Numbered from the stretch's first letter, positions 42,033 through 52,551 are shown. The stretch is 64,000 nucleotides of DNA from Cellvibrio mixtus subsp. mixtus J3-8 (GCF_000766945.1 NZ_ALBT01000032.1:295433-359432), one strand, 5' to 3'. The notes: a model not told the origin generated them from the letters alone. Made by a program: numbers and translations.

Positions 42033-42710
42033 TTAAATGTCATTGGCCTCAATTTGATAGCCATTTTCCGCTAAAAGTTCACCATTGAGTTCGGTTTTGC
42101 CGTTGGTCATTTTTAGTTTCCCCTCTGCAAACCATTTTACCGCCAGAGGATAAATGACGTGTTCCTGTTTCTGCACACGCTTGGCCAGGAGACCGGCATC
42201 ATCGGTAGGTAATACCGGAACCCTTGCTTGTACTATCACCGGGCCGCCATCCAGCTCGGCGGTTACAAAGTGCACGCTTACTCCATGGTGGGTTTCACCG
42301 GCATCAATCGCGCGTTGATGGGTGTGCAGCCCTTGAAACTTGGGGAGCAGGGACGGGTGAATATTCAGCATGCGCCCTAAATAATGTTCGGTAAAAGCCG
42401 GGGTTAATATGCGCATAAAGCCCGCGAGCACAACCAGCCCGGGTGTGTAGGCGTCTATGGTGCGCATCAATTCAATATCAAATGCCTCGCGGCTCGCAAA
42501 GTTTTTATGGTCCAGTACTAGCGTAGGGATTCCCGCTTTGCTGGCGCGGGTTAAGCCCATGACTTCAGGCCGATTGCTGATAACAGCGGCGATTTCTATG
42601 GGTAAATCGCCACTGTCAACGCCGTCAATCAGGGCTTGCAGATTGCTGCCGCTCCCGGAAATAAGAACTACAACACGCAACTTTATTGCTTGGGACGCAG
42701 CTTGGGACAT
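42033..42710 (-). CDS. purN: Phosphoribosylglycinamide formyltransferase
   Basis: Transfers a formyl group from 10-formyl-tetrahydrofolate to GAR in purine synthesis. The 225-residue protein has VLISGSGSNLQALID at the N-terminus (phosphate loop), LVLAGFMRIL, and the catalytic Asn-His region NIHPSLLPKFQGLHTHQRAI, with GVSVHFVTAELDGGPVI downstream. It lies 3 bp after purM, so the two are translationally close. Confidence 0.97.
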   Translation of the reverse strand: MSQAASQAIKLRVVVLISGSGSNLQALIDGVDSGDLPIEIAAVISNRPEVMGLTRASKAGIPTLVLDHKNFASREAFDIELMRTIDAYTPGLVVLAGFMRILTPAFTEHYLGRMLNIHPSLLPKFQGLHTHQRAIDAGETHHGVSVHFVTAELDGGPVIVQARVPVLPTDDAGLLAKRVQKQEHVIYPLAVKWFAEGKLKMTNGKTELNGELLAENGYQIEANDI

Positions 42711-42713
42711 TGA

Positions 42714-43769
42714 TTAAAGGCCTTGCAGTTCAACGCGGTGTTCGTCGCCAACCGCCTTGGCGATATGGCCGATAACAAAAGCATTTTCGCCAGCAGCGCG
42801 GAGGATGTTCAGCGCATTGTCTTTTTCGCTGGCAGGGATGGCGATTACCATGCCCACACCGCAGTTAAAGGTGCGATACATTTCGCGGATATCCACATTG
42901 CCGCCTTTTTGCAGCCACTGGAATACCGGTGGAAATGCCCAGCTTTTGGTGTCGATCACTGCTTTGCAGCCTTCTGGCAAAACACGTGGGATATTTTCGG
43001 TCAAACCGCCGCCGGTAATGTGGGCTAATGCATTAACGTCGGATTCTTTAATCAGTTTAAGCACCGACTTCACGTAAATACGGGTAGGCTCCATCAGTGC
43101 ATTTGCGAGTGGTTTGCCGCCACAATCCTGATTCAGGTCGGCGTTGGTGACTTCGATGATTTTACGGATCAATGAGTAACCGTTGGAGTGTGGGCCGCTG
43201 GAGGTGAGGGCGATCAGGGTATCGCCTTCCTTTACTTTGCTGCCGTCGATAATTTCGGATTTTTCTACCACGCCTACGCAGAAACCTGCCAGATCGTAGT
43301 CTTCGCCCTCATACATACCCGGCATTTCAGCAGTTTCACCGCCTACTAATGAACAGCCAGAAAGTTCGCAGCCATCGCCAATGCCGGAAACTACAGCAGC
43401 AGCTACATCTACATTCAGTTTGCCAGTCGCGTAATAGTCCAGGAAAAACAGTGGCTCTGCGCCAGTGACAACCAGGTCATTTACGCACATGGCGACGAGA
43501 TCGATACCGATGGTGTCGTGTTTTTGCAGGTTCATTGCCAGGCGCAATTTGGTACCCACGCCGTCAGTACCGGATACCAATACTGGTTGGCGGTAGCCTT
43601 CAGGGATTTCACACAGGGCTGCAAAGCCGCCCAAACCGGCCATTACCTCGGGGCGACGGGTACGCTTGGCAACGCTTTTAATGCGTTCTACCAATGCATC
43701 TCCCGCGTCAATATCAACGCCTGCATCTTTGTAGCTTAAGGATGGAGTAGGGGTTTGGTTTTGGCTCAT
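42714..43769 (-). CDS. purM: Phosphoribosylformylglycinamidine cyclo-ligase
   Basis: ATP-dependent ring closure giving AIR in purine synthesis (351 residues). Diagnostic segments are [72 protein letters not shown] and [16 protein letters not shown]. It is first in purM-purN-DUF3108 and divergent from the DUF2066 gene. Confidence 0.98.
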   Translation of the reverse strand: MSQNQTPTPSLSYKDAGVDIDAGDALVERIKSVAKRTRRPEVMAGLGGFAALCEIPEGYRQPVLVSGTDGVGTKLRLAMNLQKHDTIGIDLVAMCVNDLVVTGAEPLFFLDYYATGKLNVDVAAAVVSGIGDGCELSGCSLVGGETAEMPGMYEGEDYDLAGFCVGVVEKSEIIDGSKVKEGDTLIALTSSGPHSNGYSLIRKIIEVTNADLNQDCGGKPLANALMEPTRIYVKSVLKLIKESDVNALAHITGGGLTENIPRVLPEGCKAVIDTKSWAFPPVFQWLQKGGNVDIREMYRTFNCGVGMVIAIPASEKDNALNILRAAGENAFVIGHIAKAVGDEHRVELQGL

Positions 43770-43982
43770 AAGAAAGGGCTCACAGCTCTGGCAGTTGGAG
43801 TGGTTTAAAAAAAGGCCGCCATTCTAGCAGCTTATAGCTGCCCATGGGGAAACTTGGGGGAAATTGCCGAAAATTGTCCTGAGGGTATAAGGGGAATTGT
43901 GATAATCGCCGTCGCCAGTTGAAGCAAGCCTGCTACAATGCCGGCCTTCCATATTGAATGATCACTTAATCAGGGGTTGGCT

Positions 43983-45248
43983 TTGGTGCGTTCTCTGTTG
44001 TTGCCTATGCTGCTGTTAGCCGTTTTACCACTTGCCGGTTGGACCAATGCCGGGCAAACCGTGGACATTTACCGCGCTGAAGCGTTGGTAAAAAACCAGT
44101 CAGAAGCAGAGCGAAATGCTGCTGCCCGTGCCAGTTTTGGTGAATTGATTATACGGGTTTCCGGACAGCGCGCCGCTATCAACCATCCAGCCATCCAGCA
44201 AGCATTGCCGAATGCACAAAATTATCTATTTGGCTTTGCTTACAAATCGACCACCGAAAAAGTCACAGAAGGTGGAACAAATGTGCCCGCAACCGGTTTG
44301 CAATTAAATTTTGAGCCGCGGGCAATCGAGAAATTACTGCGTGACGCACATTTGCCGCTGTGGCCAGCAACTCGCCCTAAAGTATTGGTGTGGCTGGTTG
44401 CAAAAGGTCCGGCAGGGTTGCGTGTAGTGTCGCAACCAAATGATGTACAGGCGATGCGAGCGCAAGCTGTTTATCGTGGTTTACCGCTCGCATTTCCTCA
44501 ACAGGATGGCGAAGTAGCGGCGAATGACCTGTGGTCGGTTAACGTAGAAAAAATTAAAGCTGCCTCGTTGCGCTACAAAGCTGACGCAATTCTGGTGGGG
44601 CGATACACCCCATCCAATTCCGGGCCAATTCCCGCGCCTTCAAGCGCAACCAGTGAAGTGATAGACAATGCAAACGCACCCTTGGGATCATTAGGTCCAT
44701 GGGTTGGCGATTGGCAATTGTTCCATGCTGGCAATGTGCAATCGTTTACCGATGAAACACCGGAAGCCGGTGGTTTATTTGCATCGGCGATTGATCGCGC
44801 CGCAGATTATTTCGCTAACCAATATGCAATTACACCGACCAATCAGGGGCCGCAAAATATTGTGCTCCGGGTGCGCAATATCACCAGCTTTGGTGCCTTT
44901 AAAGAAGTACAACGCTATTTGGGTGAATTGGCGATGGTGCAGCGTATGGAAGTTGTAACAGTAACCCCTGAGGGTTTGTTGGTGCGCTTGACTGCTGAAG
45001 GCGATACCAAATTACTGCTCAGCACCCTTGCGCTGGGGCGTCGTCTGGTGCCGGATGCCGGGGGTGTTGCAACTGTTGTGAATGCGCCATCTACATCTTC
45101 CGCTGATATTGATGCGGAAGCGATGGCGGAGCTGGATCAGGCGTTGGCCAGTGAACAACAAAATACCGCTCCACAATCTATTCCAGCTACTGCACCTGCC
45201 CACGCAGGTACGCTGGAAGACCCGTTAATTTTCGTTTGGCAAAAATAG
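43983..45248 (+). CDS. DUF2066 domain-containing exported protein
   Basis: A protein of about 421 residues with a Sec signal peptide (LLLPMLLLAVLPLAG then TNAGQ). The DUF2066 domain starts after the signal peptide (VDIYRAEALVKNQSEAERNAAARASFGELIIRVSG is the recognisable opening region) and continues through RPKVLVWLVAKGP. Function unknown. CAGGGG at 43971-43976 touches the upstream TTG at 43977, so starts at TTG 43983 or GTG 43986 are likelier. It precedes hda, as in Pseudomonas. Confidence 0.82.
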   Translation: MVRSLLLPMLLLAVLPLAGWTNAGQTVDIYRAEALVKNQSEAERNAAARASFGELIIRVSGQRAAINHPAIQQALPNAQNYLFGFAYKSTTEKVTEGGTNVPATGLQLNFEPRAIEKLLRDAHLPLWPATRPKVLVWLVAKGPAGLRVVSQPNDVQAMRAQAVYRGLPLAFPQQDGEVAANDLWSVNVEKIKAASLRYKADAILVGRYTPSNSGPIPAPSSATSEVIDNANAPLGSLGPWVGDWQLFHAGNVQSFTDETPEAGGLFASAIDRAADYFANQYAITPTNQGPQNIVLRVRNITSFGAFKEVQRYLGELAMVQRMEVVTVTPEGLLVRLTAEGDTKLLLSTLALGRRLVPDAGGVATVVNAPSTSSADIDAEAMAELDQALASEQQNTAPQSIPATAPAHAGTLEDPLIFVWQK

Positions 45249-45266
45249 AGTCTGGCAGAAGTAGTT

Positions 45267-45980
45267 ATGATTAACTTGCCGCAGCAGTTATCCCTCAGCG
45301 TCAATTTAAATGATGACGCCACCTTTGAGAATTTCTACGCACCCGCGCAAACCCATAACGCAATGGTTGTACAAGGTTTGCGTGAACAACTGGATGGTAA
45401 AGGGGAGGCATTTATTTATTTATGGGGTGCCCCCGGTTGCGGATTGACCCATCTGTTGCAAGCCGCCTGTCATCAGGCGCAGGAACTGGGTTTATCGGCT
45501 CAATACCTTCCCTTGCGCGATCTCGTTGGTTATGCGCCCGATGAATTATTTGTCGGCCTGGAAGATCTGGATCTTGTGTGCCTGGATTGTTTGCCGAGTA
45601 TTGCCGGCCGTTCCGATTGGGAATTGGCGATTTTCAATTTATATAATCGCCTGCGCGAACAAGGTAAGCGTTTGCTTGTTGCCGCAGAGCATAGTCCGCG
45701 CGAGTTGGAAATTTCCCTGGAAGATTTGCGTTCGCGCTTGCAATGGGGCATCACCTACCAGGTGCATAGCCTTGGCGATGAAGACAAACAGCAAGCATTG
45801 CAATTGCGCGCCCGTGCCCGTGGTTTGGAGCTGGGGGATGATGTTGCGCAATACATAATCCAGCGCCTGCCGCGTGATACCAATGAACTGTTTTGGCAAT
45901 TACAGCGTTTGGATCATGCCTCTCTGGCTGAGCAACGTAAATTGACGATTCCTTTTGTAAAGAAAGTATTAGCAATTTGA
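45267..45980 (+). CDS. hda: DnaA regulatory inactivator Hda
   Basis: AAA+ protein that, with the beta clamp, promotes hydrolysis of DnaA-bound ATP and so blocks re-initiation (237 residues). The clamp-binding motif Q-Q-L-S-L is at residues 6-10. The Walker A region reads GAPGCGLTHLL, with Leu in place of the usual Lys, a degeneracy seen also in E. coli Hda. The Walker B-like segment is LVCLDCLPSIAG, followed by DWELAIFNLYNRLRE and sensor regions with RSRLQWG. Confidence 0.95.
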   Translation: MINLPQQLSLSVNLNDDATFENFYAPAQTHNAMVVQGLREQLDGKGEAFIYLWGAPGCGLTHLLQAACHQAQELGLSAQYLPLRDLVGYAPDELFVGLEDLDLVCLDCLPSIAGRSDWELAIFNLYNRLREQGKRLLVAAEHSPRELEISLEDLRSRLQWGITYQVHSLGDEDKQQALQLRARARGLELGDDVAQYIIQRLPRDTNELFWQLQRLDHASLAEQRKLTIPFVKKVLAI

Positions 45981-46042
45981 TCCTGTTGGGGATCGCAACC
46001 ACAATTCTCTCCTATCGTATAACCACCTCCCATATATATGCG

Positions 46043-46081
46043 TAAACCGGGGCGACGGATGTTCGTCTTCACCCTGGTTTA
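46043..46081 (+). terminator. Possible terminator stem-loop after hda
   Basis: Imperfect stem TAAACC-GGG-GACG / CGTC-CCC-GGTTTA with small interruptions, followed by a short T tract in CTCTTTT. It lies in the 152-bp gap before the cellulase gene. Confidence 0.45.
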
Positions 46082-46132
46082 TGCACAGCTCTTTTAATGC
46101 GTTGGTTCGTTCGCACAATAATGGAGAATGCT

Positions 46133-47926
46133 ATGCCCTTTATATTTTTTGCGCCTGCGAGATTGGCTCGCATCATTGCGGCAATCAGTCTTTCCAGTTT
46201 TCTTGTTGCCTGTGGTAATAGTAGTGACTCCGATAATTCTTCATCTATTTCTGCGGCGGCGAACTCCGGTACAAATACCGGGCTGATCAAAATAAACCAA
46301 TTGGGATTTTTACCCGAGTCCGCAAAATTAGCCGTGGTTCCTGGCGTTGCGGCGAGCAGTTTTACATTATTAAAAGCTGGCAGCGATACTGAAGTATTTA
46401 GCGGGGCTTTAAGTGTGGCAGCAATATGGGATGCCTCCGGTGAAAACGTAAAATTGGCGGATTTTTCCAGTGTAAAAACGCCGGGCGATTATCAGTTGCG
46501 TGTTGAAGGTGTTGCTGATTCACACATATTTAGCATCGCACCTGATGTGTACAGCGCATTGAATGCCGCGAGCATTAAAGCGTTTTATTTCAATCGCAGT
46601 GGCATTGAATTGTTGCCGGAGTTTGCGGGGAAATTTGCGCGGCCACTTGGCCATCCCGACACCAATGTATTGATTCATCCCTCGGCTGCGAGTGATGCGC
46701 GCCCTGCGGGGACCCTCGTAGCCAGCCCCAAAGGTTGGTACGACGCTGGCGATTACAATAAATATATCGTTAACTCGGGTATTTCCACTTACACCTTGCT
46801 TGCCGCATACGAGCATTTTCCGGAAATATTTAACAACCAGAATTTGGTGATTCCCGAAAGCGGTAATGCGTTACCGGATTTGCTTGACGAGGCATTGTGG
46901 AACCTGGAATGGATGCTGACCATGCAAGATCCGAATGATGGCGGTGTCTATCACAAACTGACCAACAAGAATTTTGATGGCACGGTGATGCCCCACCAAG
47001 CCACCAGCGAGCGTTACCTGGTACAAAAAACCACTGCAGCGACGCTGGATTTTGCGGCGGTAATGGCAGTTGCCAGCCGCGTGTTCGCCCCTTATGAAAC
47101 GCAATTGCCCGGGCTCTCTGCAAAAATGCTCGCAGCAGCAGAGTCCGCCTGGGCCTGGGCGAATACCAATCCCGCAGTTATTTACCAGCAACCTGCCGAT
47201 GTATTTACTGGGCAATATGGCGATAAAACATTAGCGGATGAATTTGCCTGGGCTGCCGCCGAGTTATACATCTCTACCCAAAAAGAGGGTTACTACACCG
47301 CGTTGAAACCAACGAACGTATTTAATTCGGTTCCTTCGTGGGGTGATGTGCATGGTTTGGCGTGGGTATCGCTAGCCCATCATCGCAACAAGCTCACCTC
47401 CGTTGCGGACCAGGCGTTAATTGCCAATCGCATTAATACCCTCGCAGACAAGTTGATAGCGGCATGGCTGGTATCGCCTTACAAAGTCAGCATGGAAAGT
47501 AATAATTTTGTTTGGGGCAGCAATTCAACGGCATTAAACCAGGCGATGATGTTGTTACAAGCATACCGCTTGAACGGCAAGCGTGAATATCTGGATGCAT
47601 CCCAATCGCTGCTGGATTACGTGCTGGGGCGCAATGCAACCGATACTTCATTTGTCACTGGCTTTGGGGAAAGGTCGACACTGCATCCTCACCATCGTCC
47701 ATCGGAAGCCGATGGGATTCCCGAACCCATCCCCGGTTTTATTGCCGGTGGCCCGCAGCCGGGACAGCAGGATAAATCCGATTGCCAGGCCGTTTATCCC
47801 TCGAACCTGGCGGCAAAATCGTATCTGGATAATTACTGCAGCTATGCCAGTAATGAAATCGCGATTAACTGGAATGCGCCACTGGTGTATGTATCTGCTG
47901 CGCTCCAGGCATTAACGCCAAAATAG
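46133..47926 (+). CDS. GH9 family endoglucanase, lipoprotein
   Basis: Inverting beta-1,4-glucanase that cuts cellulose or cello-oligosaccharides, predicted to be a membrane lipoprotein. The signal ends in a lipobox LVAC with Cys27, then a short Ser-rich linker (28-45). An N-terminal Ig-like CelD_N domain follows (about 48-135, opening LIKINQLGFLPESAKLAVV). The catalytic (alpha/alpha)6 domain carries DAGDYNKY (D204 and D207), a His-rich loop near GERSTLHPHHRPSEAD and the acid Glu at E575 (SNEIAINWN). There is no CBM. ATG 46133 is used with GGAG 6 bases upstream. Confidence 0.92.
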   Translation: MPFIFFAPARLARIIAAISLSSFLVACGNSSDSDNSSSISAAANSGTNTGLIKINQLGFLPESAKLAVVPGVAASSFTLLKAGSDTEVFSGALSVAAIWDASGENVKLADFSSVKTPGDYQLRVEGVADSHIFSIAPDVYSALNAASIKAFYFNRSGIELLPEFAGKFARPLGHPDTNVLIHPSAASDARPAGTLVASPKGWYDAGDYNKYIVNSGISTYTLLAAYEHFPEIFNNQNLVIPESGNALPDLLDEALWNLEWMLTMQDPNDGGVYHKLTNKNFDGTVMPHQATSERYLVQKTTAATLDFAAVMAVASRVFAPYETQLPGLSAKMLAAAESAWAWANTNPAVIYQQPADVFTGQYGDKTLADEFAWAAAELYISTQKEGYYTALKPTNVFNSVPSWGDVHGLAWVSLAHHRNKLTSVADQALIANRINTLADKLIAAWLVSPYKVSMESNNFVWGSNSTALNQAMMLLQAYRLNGKREYLDASQSLLDYVLGRNATDTSFVTGFGERSTLHPHHRPSEADGIPEPIPGFIAGGPQPGQQDKSDCQAVYPSNLAAKSYLDNYCSYASNEIAINWNAPLVYVSAALQALTPK

Positions 47927-47959
47927 TTTTTCCTGTTCCATTATTGTGCAGGATATGAA

Positions 47960-47983
47960 GCCAGCGTCTGCTGGCTTTTTTAT
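47960..47983 (+). terminator. Rho-independent terminator after the GH9 gene
   Basis: Stem AAGCCAGC / GCTGGCTT with GTCT loop, then a T-run. Confidence 0.88.
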
Positions 47984-48030
47984 GCCTGAGTAAAAACCCT
48001 CATAACGATTCTTTACGTTGCAGCTGGCTT

Positions 48031-48096
48031 TTGGCCAAACCGGACTATGCTTTAGGAATTTCAGTCAGGCGTCGCAAAGACGGCGAGGGAGCCATC
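48031..48096 (+). promoter_or_regulatory. Structured leader before the chemoreceptor gene
   Basis: The leader contains GGCCAAACC, then after about 30 bases CGTC-GCAAA-GACG, immediately before the ribosome binding site GAGGGAG (48085-48091). The GCAAA hairpin loop and the AAACC element recall parts of GEMM-I cyclic di-GMP riboswitches, but the conserved core is not fully matched. Confidence 0.25.
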
Positions 48097-49986
48097 ATGA
48101 AACTCAACAGTCTGAACACCAAGATGATGTCCATCATCTTGCTGGTCGTTATCAGTTATGTAGTCACCTTATGGGTGCTGAATTCCCAGGCCAGCCATAT
48201 GCAACATGATTTGGCTGCAGAATACGCCGAGGAGTTGGCCCAACATGAAGCCTTCAGTGTAAAAGGACGGTTAGAAGTTGCGATGAGTGCGTCACGCAAT
48301 CTGGCGACTGCATTAGTAGCGCTACGTTTGACCAATCCTGACCGCAAAGTCGCGGATGAATTACTGCGTCAATTCCTGCAAAACAATCCGGATTTTTTAG
48401 CCGTGTGGACCGCATTTGAACCCAATGCATTCGATGGCAAAGATAATAATTTTCGCAATGCCAATGCGCACGATACCACCGGTCGCTATGTGCCTTACTG
48501 GAATCGCGGTGCGGGCAATCTCGCCGTTGAAGCACTAGTGGATTACGACAAACCCGGTGCCGGTGATTATTATTTGTTAGCAAAAAACAGCCGCGAGGAA
48601 ACATTGATCGAGCCATATATTTACAATGTGGGTGGCAAGGAAACATTGATCACTACCGTAGCGGTACCCATTATTTACAATGGACAAGTGTTGGGTGTTG
48701 CGGGTGTGGATATCGCGCTTTCTGATTACCAGGCGCAAGTCAGTAAAATAAAACCTTACGCTATTGGTTACGCTAGCTTGTTGTCCCACAGCGGAATTTA
48801 TGTAGGGGATGGTAATGCAAAAAATGTCGGTGAAAAAATTACTGATCCTGATTTATTAAATGCAGTCGATAACGGAAAAGTATTGGGACGCGATTTATAT
48901 GATGATCATCTGCAAGCGGATGCGTACCAGGTCGCAGTGCCGGTTAATGTTGGTAAAACCACCTCACCCTGGTCATTTCGTGTGAGTGTCCCTGCGGAAC
49001 GAATGATGGAAGATGTGATTGAAATGCGTCGCGTTGCAATTTTAATTGGCGTGGTTAGCATTTTTATTGTGGCGGCAATTTTAATCTGGTGTATTCGCAA
49101 TTGGGTAGTCAATCCCGTTAACAGTGCACGCGATGCGGCATTGCGTATGGCTGAAGGTGATTTATCCGTCGCGATTCATGTGCGCGGCAATGATGAAATT
49201 GCGCAGTTATCAGGTGCAATGAAAACCATGAGTGAAAAACTGGTAGATATTATTGCGAATATTCGCCATGCGGCGCAGGAACTGGTGCAGTCGAGCGAGC
49301 AAATTGGCAGCACCTCGCAAAGTTTATCGCAAGCCGCAACGCAACAAGCGGCAACGGTAGAAGAAACCAGCGCGTCAGTAGAAGAAATATCTGCGGCCGT
49401 TGCACAAAATTCCGATAACGCCCAAGCCACTGATTCCATCGCCAGCCACAGTGCAAAATCAGCCGCGCAAGGTGGTGATGCAGTGCGCGAAACGGTAGCA
49501 GCCATGCGCCAGATTGCGGAAAAAATCAGTCTGGTTGATGAAATCGCTTACCAAACTAATTTGCTCGCATTAAATGCAGCAATCGAGGCGGGCAGGGCCG
49601 GAGAGCATGGGCGCGGTTTTGCCGTGGTGGCCGCAGAAGTTCGCAAGCTGGCGCAACGTAGCCAGCTCGCGGCGCAAGATATAGGTTCAGTTGCAGGAAA
49701 AAGTGTGCAAATGGCTGAGCGTGCCGGTAGCCTGTTAAACGAAATGCTACCTTCTATTCGCAAAACGGCAGATCTGGTGCAAGAAATCAGTGCAGCATCC
49801 AGCGAGCAATCCAAAGGATTGGAACAAATTAATTCCGCCGTAAGCCAATTGGCGCAAACCACACAAGTGAATGCTTCGGCGGCGGAAGAGCTGAATAGTA
49901 CGGCGGAGGAAATGAGTAACCAGGCGGTACAATTACAAGAAATGATGGAATTTTTTGTTATTAATAAAAATGTTTATCAAACCTGA
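48097..49986 (+). CDS. Methyl-accepting chemotaxis protein with dCache sensor
   Basis: Transmembrane chemoreceptor of 629 residues. TM1 covers about 14-33. A large periplasmic sensor follows (about 35-310) with dCache-like features, including [12 protein letters not shown] and [25 protein letters not shown]2 is near 312-333, then HAMP (about 335-390). The signalling domain has the conserved hairpin tip [30 protein letters not shown] (split here by function). There is no C-terminal CheR pentapeptide. The ATG at 48097 has GAGGGAG 6 bases upstream. Ligand unknown; the flanking genes suggest a carbohydrate-related cue but this is inference. Confidence 0.9.
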   Translation: MKLNSLNTKMMSIILLVVISYVVTLWVLNSQASHMQHDLAAEYAEELAQHEAFSVKGRLEVAMSASRNLATALVALRLTNPDRKVADELLRQFLQNNPDFLAVWTAFEPNAFDGKDNNFRNANAHDTTGRYVPYWNRGAGNLAVEALVDYDKPGAGDYYLLAKNSREETLIEPYIYNVGGKETLITTVAVPIIYNGQVLGVAGVDIALSDYQAQVSKIKPYAIGYASLLSHSGIYVGDGNAKNVGEKITDPDLLNAVDNGKVLGRDLYDDHLQADAYQVAVPVNVGKTTSPWSFRVSVPAERMMEDVIEMRRVAILIGVVSIFIVAAILIWCIRNWVVNPVNSARDAALRMAEGDLSVAIHVRGNDEIAQLSGAMKTMSEKLVDIIANIRHAAQELVQSSEQIGSTSQSLSQAATQQAATVEETSASVEEISAAVAQNSDNAQATDSIASHSAKSAAQGGDAVRETVAAMRQIAEKISLVDEIAYQTNLLALNAAIEAGRAGEHGRGFAVVAAEVRKLAQRSQLAAQDIGSVAGKSVQMAERAGSLLNEMLPSIRKTADLVQEISAASSEQSKGLEQINSAVSQLAQTTQVNASAAEELNSTAEEMSNQAVQLQEMMEFFVINKNVYQT

Positions 49987-50031
49987 GCAAATTCCTATCG
50001 ATACCTGGTCGAACATGCATTGACCCTCCCT

Positions 50032-50058
50032 AACGCCAGCCTGATGCTGGCGTTTTTA
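50032..50058 (+). terminator. Rho-independent terminator after the chemoreceptor
   Basis: Stem AACGCCAGC / GCTGGCGTT with CTGAT loop, followed by T residues. Confidence 0.9.
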
Positions 50059-50232
50059 TTGGAGGTGGTTTTTATGAACAGCTTTTGTATGAACAAATTG
50101 TTCTTTTGGGAAGTGGGTTTTGTTAATAGGCGTGAGATTTTATTTATGTGAATAGTGCGTTGGTTTTAGGGATCTAACCAGCGCATTATGAGTCCATATA
50201 TCACATAAACCGTGAACGCCGAGGGATGTGCC

Positions 50233-52494
50233 ATGCAAACCTGCGTAAGAAAAATTATTTTTATTACTGGTTGTGGGATATTGGTTTCTTGTGGGGGAGG
50301 AAGTAGTGGCAGTAAACCGGCAACTTCTTCGGGGGCTGTTTCTTCAATGCCGATTATGTCATCCAGTGTGCAATCTTCTGCGATAGCTTCCTCTGCCAGC
50401 AGTGTTATTTCAGGCCTCGCCAATCGCCCTGTAAATAAAACCTGCCTCGCACCTGCACCGGTAGGGTCGGGTGCTACGAGTATCAACTGGAGTGCTGTAT
50501 TTCCTTCCTTGCCAAATATTTCCCAAGCGACCAATTTAATCCAGGCGCCGGATGACAATGCAAATTGGTATGCGTTGCGCCAATCAGGAATCGTGGTGCG
50601 CTTTCCCAATCAAGCATCCGCTAATACGTTGACCAGTGTGTTGAATATTGAGGACCGTGTCGAATTCAATGGGGGTGAAACCGGGTTGCTTGGAATTGCA
50701 TTTCACCCGCAATTTGCGCGCAATCGCTACGTGTATTTTTATTACATGGGATTAAATTCAAGTAATAATTTGGAGTCGCGTGTTGCGCGTTATGAATTTG
50801 CCACTAACGGTACTATTGATAAAAACAGCGAATTAATTTTACTGCGTTTTGACCAGCCTTATTCGAACCATAACGGTGGCCAACTCGCGTTTGGTAACGA
50901 TGGTTTTTTATATATCAGTTCGGGCGATGGTGGCAGTGGCGGCGATCCGCAGCAAAACGGGCAAAATAAAAATAATTTGCTCGGAAAAATTTTACGTATT
51001 GATGTCGATTCAACTGGCGGTGGAAAAAATTATGGTATCCCTGCCGATAATCCATTTGCCAGCAGTGGTGGCGCACCGGAAATATGGGCTTATGGCTTAC
51101 GTAACCCCTGGCGTTTTAGTTTCGATACCGAAACCGGTGAATTGTGGGCGGGCGATGTCGGGCAGGGGGCTTGGGAAGAGGTCAATTTAATTACCGGTGG
51201 GGGCAATTATGGTTGGGGTGATATGGAGGGTGATAGCTGTTACAGCGGCAGGCCCAATTGTTCTACAGCCAATAAAATCAAACCAGTGTTATCAATCAGC
51301 CACAACACCGGTGTTTGTTCGGTAATTGGTGGATTTGTATATCGCGGCACGCAGTACCCGGCAGCATATGGAAAATATTTTTTTACCGACTATTGCCTGA
51401 ATACCATGCAGTCAATCACTCGCAATAGCGATAGCAGTATCAGTGTAAATAGCCATGGCAATGTGCCGGTGGATATAGTGTCGTTTGCGCAGGATAACCA
51501 GGGCGAGCTTTATGCGATTGGCCAAAGTGGTGCCGGTTCACAAATTGTAAAACTCCAGGCCACGGGTGGTGAGCGTGTACCCGGCACCATGGCGCAGCGT
51601 CTTTCGGAAACCGGTTGCGTGAGTGCGGGTAATCCCACATTGCCGGCAACGGCGATGATTCCGTATCAGGTTGAAAATCAATTGTGGTCGGACTCAGCAG
51701 AAAAAGAACGCTATCTCTCGGTGCCGGATAATCGCAAGATTGATCTCGCTGCAAATGGTGATTTTTTATTTCCCGTTGGCAGTGTGTTGATGAAGCATTT
51801 TAAATTGGGCGATAAATTTATTGAGACGCGATTGTTCGCGCGCGGCGAATTGGGTTGGCAAGGATTTAGTTATGAATGGCGCGATGATCAAACTGATGCG
51901 AATTTATTAAGCGATGCGAAAGAAAAAACCATTGACGGTATTCAGTGGCAATATCCGAGTGCAGGGCAATGTTTGATTTGCCATACCGAAGTGGCCAACT
52001 TCTCGTTAGGGCTGGAAACGGCGCAGCTAAATGCCGCTCTGCGTTATCCGGCGAGTAATGTTACTGCCAACCAATTGGATACATTAACGCATATCCAGTT
52101 ATTTTCATCCGCTCCGACCTCTGCACAAAAAGCGGAAAAATTATTTTCGTTAAATGATTCCAGCGCGACCCTCGCCCAACGTGCACGCTCTTACCTGCAC
52201 AGCAATTGCGGCGGGTGCCATAGCCCGAATGGACCTACGCCAACAAATCTGGATTTGCGTTTTACTACTGCGTTGTCTGCCACTAACGCTTGCAATTCAT
52301 TGCCGTTAGTGGGTGACTTGGGAATTGCCAACGCGCGCTTGATTGTGCCGGGTGAACCCGCCCGGTCAATTGTGCTGGAGCGAATGAAGCGGCGGGATAG
52401 CAGCCAAATGCCACCGCTGGCAACGCATCTGGTTGATGCCGGGGCGGTGCAGGTGGTAAATGATTGGATCGCCGGCTTAACGGGTTGCGAGTGA
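50233..52494 (+). CDS. PQQ-dependent sugar dehydrogenase fused to a diheme cytochrome c, lipoprotein
   Basis: A 753-residue exported redox fusion. A lipobox LVSC (Cys20) is followed by a Ser-rich linker to about residue 62. The six-bladed propeller of soluble aldose-sugar-dehydrogenase type (about 75-455) has GETGLLGIAFHPQFA, NHNGGQLAFGNDGFLYISSGDGG, GLRNPWRFSFD and GGGNYGWGDMEG. The C-terminal half (about 465-750) resembles SO2930-type diheme cytochromes, with QLWSDSAEKERYL and heme sites C580-x-x-C-H and C659-x-x-C-H. This would let electrons pass from sugar oxidation to the hemes in one chain. ATG 50233 has GAGGG upstream. Confidence 0.9.
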   Translation: MQTCVRKIIFITGCGILVSCGGGSSGSKPATSSGAVSSMPIMSSSVQSSAIASSASSVISGLANRPVNKTCLAPAPVGSGATSINWSAVFPSLPNISQATNLIQAPDDNANWYALRQSGIVVRFPNQASANTLTSVLNIEDRVEFNGGETGLLGIAFHPQFARNRYVYFYYMGLNSSNNLESRVARYEFATNGTIDKNSELILLRFDQPYSNHNGGQLAFGNDGFLYISSGDGGSGGDPQQNGQNKNNLLGKILRIDVDSTGGGKNYGIPADNPFASSGGAPEIWAYGLRNPWRFSFDTETGELWAGDVGQGAWEEVNLITGGGNYGWGDMEGDSCYSGRPNCSTANKIKPVLSISHNTGVCSVIGGFVYRGTQYPAAYGKYFFTDYCLNTMQSITRNSDSSISVNSHGNVPVDIVSFAQDNQGELYAIGQSGAGSQIVKLQATGGERVPGTMAQRLSETGCVSAGNPTLPATAMIPYQVENQLWSDSAEKERYLSVPDNRKIDLAANGDFLFPVGSVLMKHFKLGDKFIETRLFARGELGWQGFSYEWRDDQTDANLLSDAKEKTIDGIQWQYPSAGQCLICHTEVANFSLGLETAQLNAALRYPASNVTANQLDTLTHIQLFSSAPTSAQKAEKLFSLNDSSATLAQRARSYLHSNCGGCHSPNGPTPTNLDLRFTTALSATNACNSLPLVGDLGIANARLIVPGEPARSIVLERMKRRDSSQMPPLATHLVDAGAVQVVNDWIAGLTGCE

Positions 52495-52516
52495 AATAAA
52501 AATATGAGTGTGAAAA

Positions 52517-52551
52517 AAACAGGCGGGTTAGTCATACTAACCCGCCTGTTT
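52517..52551. terminator. Bidirectional terminator between PQQ dehydrogenase and sppA
   Basis: Perfect stem AAACAGGCGGGTTAGT / ACTAACCCGCCTGTTT with a short loop; A-rich on one side and T/A-rich on the other. It serves the two convergent genes. Confidence 0.9.

Noticed and set aside
50166..50609. 147-residue minus-strand ORF overlapping the PQQ fusion start
   Set aside because: Covers the signal peptide and Ser linker of a well-supported gene on the other strand; composition is of a shadow frame.
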